Source: Hydractinia symbiolongicarpus (taxonomy: Eukaryota; Cnidaria; Hydrozoa; Anthoathecata; Hydractiniidae). Taken from it: DNA of 64,000 nt. Positions 33,272 to 44,262 of the stretch are shown here, piece by piece. The position numbers and the translations under genes were made by a program. Below the pieces are notes generated by a model. That model was given only the letters and a program-made list of their open reading frames with translations, had not been told where the DNA came from and did not search any database. The first letter of the stretch is position 1. Every line of letters starts with the position of its first letter. The DNA lies in NCBI RefSeq assembly GCF_029227915.1, contig NC_079877.1, positions 10,785,351 through 10,849,350 on the forward strand. Reading direction: 5' to 3'.

Positions 33272-33649
33272 TGGAAGAAATGTATTTCCAGGTTTGACAA
33301 TTTTTTACTTGCCGTGGATATAAAAGAAGAAGAAAGAAAGCGTGCTATGTTGTTACATTTCGGAGGCTTCGACATACAAGATATATTTGACTCGTTTTCG
33401 GTACGACATATCAAGCATTAAAAGATGCCTTTAGTAGATACTTCGAACCATAAACAAACGAAAGCTTCGAAATTTTTCAACTTTCAAAAAATTGTGCAAA
33501 TGACGGTTGAAACTTTGCAATCCTATTATTTACGTTTACGCGAGAAAGCTTGTTGTTGTAATTACACTGACGTGCCAACTTTGTTACCAAGCCCTCACAC
33601 AGAAAATAGTTCCTTATCCAAAGCCGGGAATAACATATCTGGATTTTAA
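33272..33649 (+). pseudogene. Gypsy gag fragment
   Basis: A frame from 33272 reads through one stop (TAA near 33420) to 33649. It shows the capsid-like pattern of Ty3/Gypsy Gag: an aromatic start, EERKRAMLLHFGG, then FFNFQKIVQMTVETLQSYYL and RLREKACCCNYTD. The 5' part abuts the GATA array, and the 3' part is cut by the small element at 33661. Confidence 0.6.
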
Positions 33650-33660
33650 AAATTGAATAA

Positions 33661-34095
33661 CATGGGCGGCACCACTAGGGGAGCTGAAGGGCGGCTTCAG
33701 CTCCCCCAATTTTTTGCTAAGTAAATTTTTTTTTATTTTCTGCCAATAAGTGTTATCACTGCATGAAAATTATTGTTATCCAAACAGACAACCTGCAGGT
33801 TATCTCACTAAATAATGCGATTTTTTATCCAGTGACGCATACCAACGAAATCAGTACGTAACAAGCTATTCTGAAGTCCAAGGTACAGCCGTTTAACGTG
33901 TTTTTGGACTCTAAAAATGCGTTGGCTTCCAGAGGCTCCACCCCTGCATCCCACCAGGGGGCTCACAGCGCCCCCTGGAACCCAGCTGTTTCAACAACTC
34001 GCATCGCTCGTTGATTGTCACTAAAATAACAAAATCTCCCACTATGACTAAGCCCCCCCCCCCCCCCAACTTTGGAATTTTTAGCGCCGCCCCTG
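33661..34095. mobile_element. 435-bp MITE with GGGGCGGC-type ends
   Basis: The left end is CATGGGCGGCACC and the right end, read inward, is CAGGGGCGGCGCTAA. GAATAA occurs on both sides of the element (33655-33660 and 34095-34100) and may be the target duplication. The interior contains a C-homopolymer (about 34051-34066) and a block shared with 8385-8610. It interrupts the Gypsy remnant between gag and protease. A hAT-like origin is possible but not shown. Confidence 0.55.
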
Positions 34096-34248
34096 AATAA
34101 ATTCAAAGCCAATATATATATTGAAGGCCAAAGAGTTCTTTGTTTAATTGATACGGGATGCAGTACAAACATTTTAGACATAGCAACTTATAGTTATTAA
34201 CACAAACATAAAAAGATTATATTAAACGTTCTAAAGCATCCTTAATAA

Positions 34249-34712
34249 TCTCTTTAATAATAGCCGTCGTCTGTCTGCCTGTGTGTCCGCGAAAGCCGCG
34301 TCCCGTAACGGAAACACGAAATTTTTATAATGCGCACCAATACTAAATGCGATATATTTTTGTCCACTTTGTTGCAACGGTTTAATTTAAAGGACGGGCG
34401 ACCCCGTGGGTTTTTTTCCACGGGCTCACGACTAGTATCTCTATAATAATAGCGGTCGTCTGTCTGTTTCTGCGCGGACCCCCCGCCAAGTTAGAAAATG
34501 ATGTTACGGAAACACGAATATCAAATGCAATATATTTTTATCCAATTTGTTGCGACGGTTAAATATAATGGACAGGCGAACCCGTGGATCTATGTTGTAA
34601 TACCCGTTTACGTCTGTCTGTCTGTCTGTCACGCAAAATGGTAGCTTAGCTGCGCAAGTAGCGAGACGCACGTGATGCGGTATAAAAAGGACGGGCAAAC
34701 CCGTGGATTTCT
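34249..34712 (+). mobile_element. Nested Helitron-like elements (three)
   Basis: Element A (34249-34435) begins TCTCTTTAATAATAGCCG after A and ends in a CCCGTGGG...CCACGGG hairpin plus CTAG, then T. Element B starts at 34438 and is cut at 34588 exactly inside its own terminal hairpin by element C. C starts TCTATGTTGTAATACCCG at 34589 and loses its 3' end after ACCCGTGGATT at about 34712. All three lie between Gypsy protease and RT fragments. Confidence 0.6.
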
Positions 34713-35478
34713 TAGAGGAATCCCACAAAAATATTACAGATGACATCATTTTATATGGACGAAATAAAGAAAGAGTTAGATCTTGCACTAACTAAAGTTT
34801 CTCTCAATACAATTTCACATTGAACCTACAAAAATGTAAATTTTACAAAAAGCAGGTAGTATTAGATTTTGTATTCTCTAGTCTTGAATGTATTAGCCCT
34901 AACATAGCCAAGATACAAGCAATTCAAAATCTGGAATCGCCTGGAAATATTACTAAGGTACGCTCCTTTTTGGCATGACTAACTTTCTGAGTCGTTTTAT
35001 ACCAAGTTATGTTCATCTTGCCAGCTCTTCAAGAGAACTCAGAAAAAGGGATTACCCTTGGCATTGGGGTACACAACAGCCAAGTAGTTTTAACAGGTTA
35101 AAAGACATCTTTAAATACTATAATGACGTTTTACAATCCAATATAGTGTGCGTTGCAGCGCACGATATCCAACCAAACAAAATACACCACCACCTATGCA
35201 ACCTTCCACGTTACCATCAGACGTTTGGCATACGCTAAATATTGACTTCCTAGGGCCGTTACCCAATGAGAAGTATTTACTAGTAGTCGTAGATCAATTC
35301 TCAAGATATCCAGAAGCAGAAATTACGAATAGTACTGCTGCACAACAGACTATTGAAATACTAACTAAAATATTTTCAACACATGGAATACCTTTTAAAG
35401 TTATAACCGATAATGACCCACCATTTCCCAGTCAAAAATTCAAAGACTTCATGACAGTAAATGGCATAAAACATCAAT

Positions 35479-35808
35479 GAACATAGGTTAATTCTAGTCC
35501 ACGGTAAAAGCCTCGCGGGATAACCTGGAGCCAAGACTGGCTGACTTCAGACTTTCTGACTAAAAATAGGTCAGGCCGACATAGGTTAATTCTAGCCGAC
35601 GGTAAAAGCCTCACGAAATAACCTAGAGCCAGGACTGGCTAACACAGGTCAGGTCAACATAGGTTGATCCAATTTGCGTTATGAGAAAACAAGGCGGAAT
35701 ATTTCGATCTTCACATTCCGGGTAAATTCGACAGAATTCGATTTCGATCCTCGGCATTTTTTTACTAGTTTGCGTGACAGGGTTGGCCTAGTTTAAAACC
35801 ACACCTGT
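35479..35808. repeat. Inserted tandem repeat inside the Gypsy integrase
   Basis: The motif ACATAGGTTAATTCTAG...GGTAAAAGCCTC... begins at about 35481, recurs at about 35580, and starts a third time, shorter, at about 35659. The integrase reading before it (ending at a stop just after VNGIKHQ) resumes after it, so this is a later insertion. Confidence 0.55.
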
Positions 35809-36427
35809 TAGAATCACGCCTCTTCACCCAAAAGCGAATGCAGGTGTCGAAAGTTTTATGTGCAACTTAAATAAAAGACTGCGAACAGCACAAATAGAAC
35901 AACCTCCCGGAGGATAGCATTATACAGATTTCTGCAACAATACACCTCATATGGCAACCAAGAAAAGCCCAGCTGAAGTTTTATTACAACGTAAACCACG
36001 CCTGAAATTTTCAAGTTCACATCAGCCTATACAAAATAAACTAATAGAGAACTTAAAAAGTAATTATTTGATAGCAAAGCAGAAAAGTAAGCATTACACA
36101 TAACATAATATTTCGGTGGGTGATTATATCATAGTAAAACAACCAAAACTTAATAAACTATCTGTTTATTACAACCATCGTCCTAATCAAGTAACTTCTA
36201 TTAAAGAAACCATGATCACTGCGTCTCGTCCCAATCATTCTATCATCAGAAATATTCAGCATTTCAACTTTATATCCAAAGAAAATCCAACTACATGTAA
36301 CAATGGAGATGACGATACCAGTGACGATGATGACACAATAGACAATGATACGAATCAAAACAATCAAAACGAAAATATGATTCCCAACAACAATCAAAAC
36401 CAAGGAAAAAGGAACCCAAGACGAATA

Positions 36428-36970
36428 CAGTAGACGTCCGTTAATTCAAACACGCTAGGGACTAAATTATTTGTTTCGAATTAACGAATGTTCGGATTAT
36501 CGGAATTTCAGAAAAAACAAGAATTTTAATAAAAGTTTAGGTTTTATGCTAATATTACAACTTTACTTCAACTTTTTATAAAGGTCTTTTAACGTTGTTT
36601 GCTTGGAGATGGGCAAGGCCTCCAAATTCCTTGTAAACTTCATTTTATTAGACATGTCAATTTAATAGTTAAATTGAAAGAAATTTTGCCACCATTGAAG
36701 CAATAAAAATAAATAAAAATAAAAACCTTGTTTTTTTCCCCTTAAGATTTAATTTATCGATACACGAAAGGTCGAATTAACGAGCATAATGTAGCCTTGG
36801 GACTAAAAAATTGTTTGAAATATATTACCAAAATGTTCGAATTAGCGGAGTTCAAATTAAGCAGCTCAAAGTATAAGACTTTATTAAACCAAACTTATGT
36901 GACTTAGCAATTTGTTCGAAATAACGGAAAGTTCGAATTAAGCGGCATTCGAATTAACGGACATCTACTG
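36428..36970. mobile_element. pogo/Tigger-like MITE
   Basis: The left end is CAGTAGACGTCCGTTAATTC and the right end, in inverse, is CAGTAGATGTCCGTTAATTC. They are 20-bp terminal inverted repeats with one mismatch, typical of pogo/Tigger elements. TA precedes the left end, but the right flank is CA. The interior (543 bp in total) has further GTTCGAATTA-type subrepeats and no transposase. It is inserted just at the end of the Gypsy remnant. Confidence 0.75.
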
Positions 36971-37636
36971 CACGCAATAGACCAATATATTACCATGACC
37001 CAGTATTTGAATACGCCCAGCACTTATTAAGCGCCCCCTCGAATAAGCGCCCACCTGATAAAGGGGGGTTCAATTTTGACTCTTTATTATGGCTCTTTAT
37101 TTAGCTAAATAATCAAAATAGTTTTGAAACGTATAATATAAAAAAAGCTCCCCAAAATATGAATTCTTTTATATTAAATGTTATGACAAAATTTTAGGAC
37201 GCTTCGTAGTATTCACGGTCTGCAGTTAAAACAGGAGCTTAACTTTTTTGAATGCCTTAGACCTTTATTTCTAAATGAAAACAATAGCTACTCCCTTTAA
37301 TTGGTAACCACAAAGTCAAAAATTCTAATTAACAACGTCAATTAATACGTAACGTATGTTACGTTTTTTGTAAACATCTTTTGGACTTTTAAGTTGGGTT
37401 TTTTTTTGCCAAATATAAGATATGATATATTGTTTGATAGGACAGACATGAGGACTACAGCGATTTGAGGAGGTGTCTGCTACGAAGGTTAGGTAAAATT
37501 ACCCACGATATAAGAGGTATAGATAATCTATGTAAAATAAATATACTACTTGAAGACAGAAAATGAATAAACCTAAAAATATATGAAATACTTTAAAAAC
37601 AAAACTTTTACGACAGAAGTATAGAAAAGACTAACT
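36971..37636. other. Intergenic stretch with AAGCGCCC repeat block
   Basis: A short block at about 37012-37065 repeats AATAAGCGCCC-type motifs, and a related GGTAAGCGCCCTC motif lies at about 62816. The rest is AT-rich with no gene seen. Confidence 0.35.
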
Positions 37637-39719
37637 TTAATGCTTTGAATTCCATTCAGAAAAACGTTGCTGGATAACTTCAACAATAAGTTCATCAAAT
37701 TTTATTCCACGTTTGGTAATAATAGGCTCAGGGAGATTGTAAAGAATATTTCCATAATCTATCCAAACTTCATCTTTATGTTTTTGGACACGAAACACGG
37801 TCAGCGTAATCATACCATTGTGTTCGTAAAAACTTATATGGACATCCGAGTCACCCACGTCAATAACTTTTCCGACATACACAGCTCGGTCATAAACAGC
37901 GGCAACATGCTCATTGATCTCAGAAAATATTTCAAAATCTGGGGCTGGTACATTTGTATTTGATATCGATTTTAAGTTAGTCATACGCCAACCAGGTCAG
38001 GCTGTTTCTGAATGAACTTATCAATAAAACAGTTTTCGCAAAAACATGACATTTCTCTGACCCAAATACGGTTAAATTCATGTGGAATCACTGCATGTAT
38101 TTTCTTAGTCCCGGAAACAATTTCAATGTCGGTACATACGACTTTGAGAAAGTAAACAGCGTTTTCATATTCTTTTGATGATAGGAAATTGAATTTGATC
38201 TTGCTTGTATTTTCAGTTGTTTTTGCCCATTGATAAAAATCTTGTGCGTCTTGAATGGTAGCTTTTGCGTGTTTCACTGCATAATCTGCTTTTCGTTTAG
38301 CTGTTCCTCCGATCGGGTTGCATGGGTCTTTTTCATAACCCGCTTCCATATAATTCTATGTGGAAGAAACGTTAAAATACTCGTGATGACATGAAATTAT
38401 TTAAAGATTGTTTTGTTTTTATATTGTGAAGTAGGAGAATCTGTCCAGTAATGTATGAACTTGAGATTTGGAATCAACTCAAGTAACTGTGGTACAAGAG
38501 ACCGAAGTAATGCAAAAACAAACCTTGCATCATGCCTTGGTTCATCAGAAATATAACAATGGACTGATGAAGCACCTTGCTTTCTTTTTTGAATTAAGCG
38601 ACTACTGGGTGAATGGCCACCTGGGTGTGACTCCAATATGCAGATTGGATTTCTTCTTGCGAGCGGCATTTGTGGTCTTCTGCGAAGTTCATGTGGATAT
38701 AGATGTGATTTTCATGTATGTTTTCTTTAAAGACTTTTTAACAATGTATTGATTCTTGATATACGCTTGGCTTGTTCACGAAACAACTGCATCTCTTTTG
38801 AAAATACTGGTCAAAATCAGCTTTGCTCTTCGACTTCCTTGATACTTTCATTTTTTTTTGTTTTATCCTCCCCAGACTTTATTTTAACTTGAACATCGAC
38901 TTTTTGCCATTCTTCGTATTCATAATCTTTAACTTCACACTTCTGCAAGATTTTCTTGACATTATCATCGGTTGTCTGTTTACTAAAGGTCAGGGTTAGT
39001 TTGAACAGTTTTATCAAACGTCTTCAACATTTTCGATTTAAGAGCCAAATTCTGGTGTCTGGTACAAAGACAAGATCTTCTGTTGACAAAATTTGCGAGA
39101 ACGCAATGTGTTGGTCTCATTTTTTTTTTTGCAAAACTTTTAATCCTGGCTGTTCGGCTTTCAGTTTATTATATAGATTCGATAAATAATAAATTAAAGA
39201 TCTTTTTGTATTCGCGATTTTTTAGCCTTTTTACAATCTCTCTTTCCTGGCAATGCAGTAGAGTTATCATCCCAAGCATAGTATTGTAAAACCGCTTTGG
39301 GAACGTCGGAATCGAATCCTCGTTTTGGAAGATGCAGCATTAAGGATGTGTACGACTCATTTTTCTCCGATGATTTCCTGTTTTATCGGTGGCAAACTTA
39401 AGCAGTTTATACTTCTTCAATATTTTTCCACTCACTAATCTTCTTATTCCAGCTCTCTTGTTTTTTCGCTCAAGGACAGATGCTTGGATCTCTTCCGATA
39501 TAGCATGGGCAAAAGCAAATTCTTCTTTATTTCTGCTGAAGTTTTGGCTGGACTGAGGCCTCCTTCTTTCAACAAGTTAGAGACCAACTTTTGTTGAGTA
39601 AGAGTTTGATCGGTGTTTTTTCTTTTTGTCTTCTTCATGCGACAAACTTTTTGCCGAAGCGAAGCATTGATTTTCTTGTGTCCTCTGACGTAGATTATTT
39701 CCTTGTATTGCACTAGCAA
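37637..39719 (-). pseudogene. Transposase-like multicopy gene (cnidarian type), decayed
   Basis: Reading right to left: a basic helical N-terminal piece (39719-39444), a helical piece (39017-38817) and HIYIHMNFAEDHKCRSQEEI near 38700. Then come IHYWTDSPTSQYKNKTIFK (about 38453-38397) and YMEAGYEKDPCNPIGGTAKRKADYAVKHA (38360-38270, shown here only in outline), and a final beta-rich frame 37984-37637. The FAE, TDSPTSQY and GGTAKR motifs occur in a large family I associate with cnidarian genomes. The spaced Asp residues suggest a DDE-type nuclease, but that is inference. At least three frameshifts and several stops, including a TAG within the segment before YMEAG, break the gene. No termini of the element were found. 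Confidence 0.5.
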
Positions 39720-40802
39720 AAGCTAAAATTTGTATATCACCAGCCCACGTTAGCGCAAAAAGTAAGCACTCTGCAGTCCTCTGGCGGTTGAGTAGTGATC
39801 ATTTGAACCTTTTGGCCAAAAAGATTAAACAAATTGCTTTTGTTTCATTAATTTAGCCACGATTGTCGGGCTACAAGTTTTCCACATACAGTTTTACCTC
39901 GAGTCTTTAGTGCAAAATTACTTAAACAGCAGGTGAGCAAACACTGTTTCCTGTTTCTTGCAACAGCACTATTTTTCTTCATCAACAGACATTCATGTTT
40001 ATTCATATCCTGACAAATGACTCGTTATCATTTTTTTCGCCACATGAATATGGCTAATATTTCCGGGAACTAATTTTTGCGAAATTGACAAAAACTGGAG
40101 TAATCTGCGCAAATTAATTCGCTCAAAGTAGAAACCTTGTAAAGTAAAACGCTTTTAAGAATATGATTTTTTGCTGCGTGACAATTTTTTTGGTGTGTTA
40201 TTTGAGCTTCTCTAACTGCATCATGTATTATTGAAAAACATCATTTGTGTCATGTGACACGCTCATCCCCAGGGTCTTTTGCTTGGAGCCGTAAAGACGA
40301 ACGAGGTTGGATATAAGAATATAAATAAAACGAATTGAAAACACCAGAAATGCAAATATAGTCAATCCATGTCACCTCTAAGAACCTTAACAAGATATTT
40401 TTGAAGAATAAATAAATGAAATAGCAAAGCTTAACCTAAAATACGCTTTAGAGGGCGTATAGCGTTAGCTGGTGTGGGTTCAGGTGCATCAAATGATCGT
40501 GCATGACAAAGACGTACAAAATGAACAAAACAAAAATTAATAAAATTTAACAAAACATAAGAAATATGAACATTTTCAAAAAACTTAACAGTTATAAAAT
40601 AACGTATTTTTATAAACAACCCATTCGTAAAGGTCTAGGCTTAAACTTGGGATAAAAACAAAGCAACTTGTTTACATCCATTCTTTGAACACCTTTTCAT
40701 CACTAAGAAACCTTCTCTTTGTTGACCGTGGAAAACGTTTTCCTGTGTCAATATAACAGCACTAAGGCGTGTTTCGGAGAAAATTTTGTTTATGTTGACT
40801 TA
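39720..40802. other. Intergenic stretch, no firm gene
   Basis: The DNA upstream of the transposase-like pseudogene contains a CCCCAGGGTCTTTTGCTTGG motif near 40268, similar to the ends of the small element at 14813. The open frame at 40431-40619 has no recognisable protein. Confidence 0.35.
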
Positions 40803-41391
40803 CTTTATTCGTACTAATTTTTCGCGCATTTCTGTTTTTGCGCGAAAATTAGTGCAGAATTTAGGTTTAAAAGGGTGGTGCGCGAAAATTAATACGCGCA
40901 GAAGTTAATTCTTTTCTCCAAAAAATAAAAAAAAGAATTTATGATTCTTTTTCCCCAAGTAAAATCGTTAAAGAAGAATTTAAATGCATAATTCAGACAG
41001 ATCATATTTACAAACACGGCATAGTGTTTGCTCTAACACCATTGACTTAATTCAAAACCACGATTCTGTCGTCTTCATTCTCTTGCGTTGTTCTTGTACG
41101 CTTACTTGTGGCATTTTAAAACATTGATCTTATATTATGACATAACTTTTATAGTTTTCGCCAGCAAAATAATTCCAAAAAGTCAATATTTAGTCACTCA
41201 TACGAAATTAATAATATGTAATCGATCTTTTCAAAGTGGTCAATGCAAATTTTAAATTCAAGAAAATTTCGCATGCGCAAAAATACGCGCGAAAAAACTT
41301 TTCAACTATTGCGCGAAAATTATTACGCGCGAAAAAAAATCCGTCCGGCTTCGCGAATATTTAATACGCGCGAAAATTAGTACAAATAAGG
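40803..41391. mobile_element. MITE with GCGCGAAAATTAGTAC-type ends
   Basis: The left end ACTTTATTCGTACTAATTTT then TCGCGC is matched in inverse by the right end (CGCGCGAAAATTAGTACAAA then TAAGG). CGCGAAAATTA motifs recur in both subterminal regions. The interior is noncoding and about 590 bp in total. Related CGCGAAAATTATT fragments occur near 8916, 42140 and 48135. Confidence 0.6.
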
Positions 41392-44262
41392 TATATACGA
41401 AGAGTTCCATTCCTAAAGGTATAATAGTCATAAAAAAAAGTCTCAATGCCGCTAAGAAAATTGGGTTCTTAGCAACCAGCTAAGCTACTTGAGGGCCAAA
41501 AAGCCTGACCACAAAAATGGCGTTGTCCATAAAAAAAACGTGTATCGTTTAAATTAATAATATAAAAGTTAATTCTCATAAATATTAAAAAAATTTAACA
41601 GTGCAAATATTTAGTTATCATGTCATACGGGAAAAGTTTTTACTACATCATCATTATCAAATTTCGGAGATAGCCATGGTATAAACCATTTATAATACGA
41701 TCCTAAAAAAAAAAAGAAATGTCGATTAACTTTAATTCTGCAAACGACAGTATCAAACAAGGTAACCTGTCACCTTAAATGGGGGGAAGTTAAATTTTGC
41801 GAGTTCTACGGATCTCCGCCACGTCAAACATAGGAATTACGACAGTTTGAAATTTGCGTTCTAAGTATTCGCCGTTTTGAAATAGAACTATAACATCTTC
41901 GTAAACCTTTCTTTTTGTTATTATTGATTGGATTGAAAATGTTAGGGAATAAGTTCAATGGGTTTTATTAACCAGGTTGGGAAATGAAGAAATGATTGTA
42001 GTGTATAGATGACTTGGTGTTTACAAAAGTTTACGGAGTTTTGTACATGCGCGCACATTCTTGTAGAACTGCTATTATTGAAACTCATTTAGATTTTTTG
42101 AAAGAACAAGATCCAAAATGTGTTTCGAAGAGATAGAAATTCGCGAATTAGTCAGGTAGACATATTTTGCGAATAAGCCTTTCTTTGCGATGGTTAATTT
42201 TAACTTTCTAGGCCTGTTTTTTGAGTTAAGATAGCCGAGGTAGCCTTCAAAGGGGCTACTAAAGGCTTTAATCAGCTCAATCCCCACAATTTTCAAAGAA
42301 TTGCGTGTAATAAAGGGACCATTATACACACATAGAACTACATTGACGTCTGGACAACCTGTTTATAAATAATTATTTGTTACTTTTTTATTTTTTCTAA
42401 AAAAAACCAATTTTCCTTCAGTACTCTTTTTGGCGGTATAATAAGCTATGGTCTGTAAGATATATTAAATATCAGTAAATGGAAAGTTCGTTTTGACGAG
42501 GGAACAAAGACAACACGAGGAGCTGTATTTGTTTAAAAATGATATGTTACTAGCTTTAAGAAGCCAAATAATACCTCTATAACGATTTTAGAGTCAATGT
42601 TGTTGCTTAGACTGGCTTCATCTACAATAAACTAACATGTTTCTATGCAAATTCTTAAAGGATATACCTAGTTAGGTAGCTAGTTCATAAAGTTTTGAAG
42701 TTTATTTTATTAGAAGGTTTGAGTTAAGCAAGATACATACTTATATCGAATAAATCATAGATATCCAATATATATAAGGAGATTTTTCTGTCATTTTGAG
42801 ATATATTTGATGCCCAATATGATATTTAAGATGGCTTAAGTTGTTGCTTTTGTTTCCTCCACCGCCATTAGCTCGACTTTCGTGTACGTACTAAAGTCGA
42901 AAACCAACAGCCGTTTCGTAGCTCCTTTAATTGAACTTTTATAAAAGAAAACAGTAGCTTTCCTAAAGTTTTCGCACTCAGAAACAATTCATTGAAATTA
43001 ACCGACTTCATTTTTTAAATGGATTTATTTGGCTTCTGCGGACTGTGGGTATATATTTTCTATCTACAGAACTGAGTAGACATGTCAATTGTTCCCAACG
43101 CAAAAACAAAAACATCACGTGACACGGAAGTCGTCTAATAATCAAATAACTAGCAGAAAAAACTCGGAAGTTTCAAAAAAATTCTGAGGGACTACACGGT
43201 TTATTTAAAAGCATAAGTGATGTCATGTCACATGTTTTGTTTATAAGCACGACATTTATAAGCATTATGTTAAACCTAAGAAAATGTAAAGTTTTTATGT
43301 TTCGTGAGCAGTTTTTTTTCATTCCTTATCTCAATTAAGAAGTATGTAGTGAGATTTAAGTGTTTACTGATGTTAAAAATTCAAATGCAATATTTTTTTT
43401 CAAATAACCATATTTTGAGCCTGATCATTTGTTTTTCCAATAATTTTTTTACCTTTAAACATAACCTGAACATGTTTTGGATCTGAAAAAGTACTTCAAG
43501 TCTACGTTAAACTTATCTCGACCACAACAGTTCACAAGTGCGAACTCAGCAAACACATCTTTGACACATATGTCTCCTGCTAAGTGACGCCCCGCGTGAC
43601 GCCCGATAATTACTGATCTGTTAAAACCTCCAAAAAAGGTTGGACTGTAATGTTTTGATAAGATATAATTAATATATATATAAAAATATAACAAAGCTTT
43701 ATTTGATTATTATTGACATCATCTACTTTAGTCAATATTTGCATAACATTATATTTTATATACCTCTATTTCTATTAAGGAAGTCATAAAATATATGATG
43801 ACGAGCGACATGTCACATGAGAAAAGACAGTCAGCGCTGACAAGTTTTTTTTTATTTTGTAAAATAAAAAAATCGGTTTTAACATTTGCTGCATAGGCGT
43901 GAAACAATGGCTTTTAATTCGTTTTAAATAGGTGACAAATAGATGAAAAAAGAGTCGATTATTTAGATTATAAAACTGCAGACCGGAATAAGTTTAATTA
44001 GCTCATTTAGAAAATCGTTGGTATAATGAATTTCGTTGTTGTCATGGTAACAGCTGATAAACGTAATGTCGGTCGGATACGTCAGTCTATACAAGACTTT
44101 TAATCTTATATCAAATTACAAATCTTTTTAAGTTTGTTTATCTTGAAAGGAATGATCTTGCACTATAATTAACATAACAGTTCTTAACAACAGCATAAGA
44201 AAAAAATACTTGTCCGTCGTAGAGTAAAGCAGTTGAAAACGAGAGAAAGGTTCACAAGAAAT
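41392..44262. other. Intergenic stretch upstream of the Ras-like gene
   Basis: AT-rich DNA with short open frames (42075-42329, 43304-43486, 43455-43694) that show no protein family and partly consist of TTTGCGAATAAG repeat fragments. The last few hundred bases presumably hold the promoter and 5' UTR of the GTPase gene, though no TATA box can be assigned. Confidence 0.4.

Larger units (their letters stand above)
33272..36433 (+). mobile_element. Ty3/Gypsy retrotransposon remnant with nested insertions
   Basis: Parts appear in the order gag, protease, RT/RNase H and integrase. Gag is at 33272-33649 (FDNFLLAV...KEEERKRAMLLHFGG, ETLQSYYLRLREKA). The protease is at about 34099-34200 (CLIDTGCSTNIL, with the DTG active site). 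The reverse transcriptase/RNase H join is at about 34727-35140 (TLNLQKCKFYKKQ, NFLSRFIPSY). Integrase is at 35148-35480 (NIDFLGPLP, VITDNDPPF) and about 35810-36433 (TPLHPKANAGVESF with the catalytic Glu, then VGDYIIVKQPKLNK). A MITE splits gag from protease, Helitron-like DNA splits protease from RT, and a short tandem repeat splits the integrase. No LTRs were seen. Stops and frameshifts are frequent. Confidence 0.8.
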
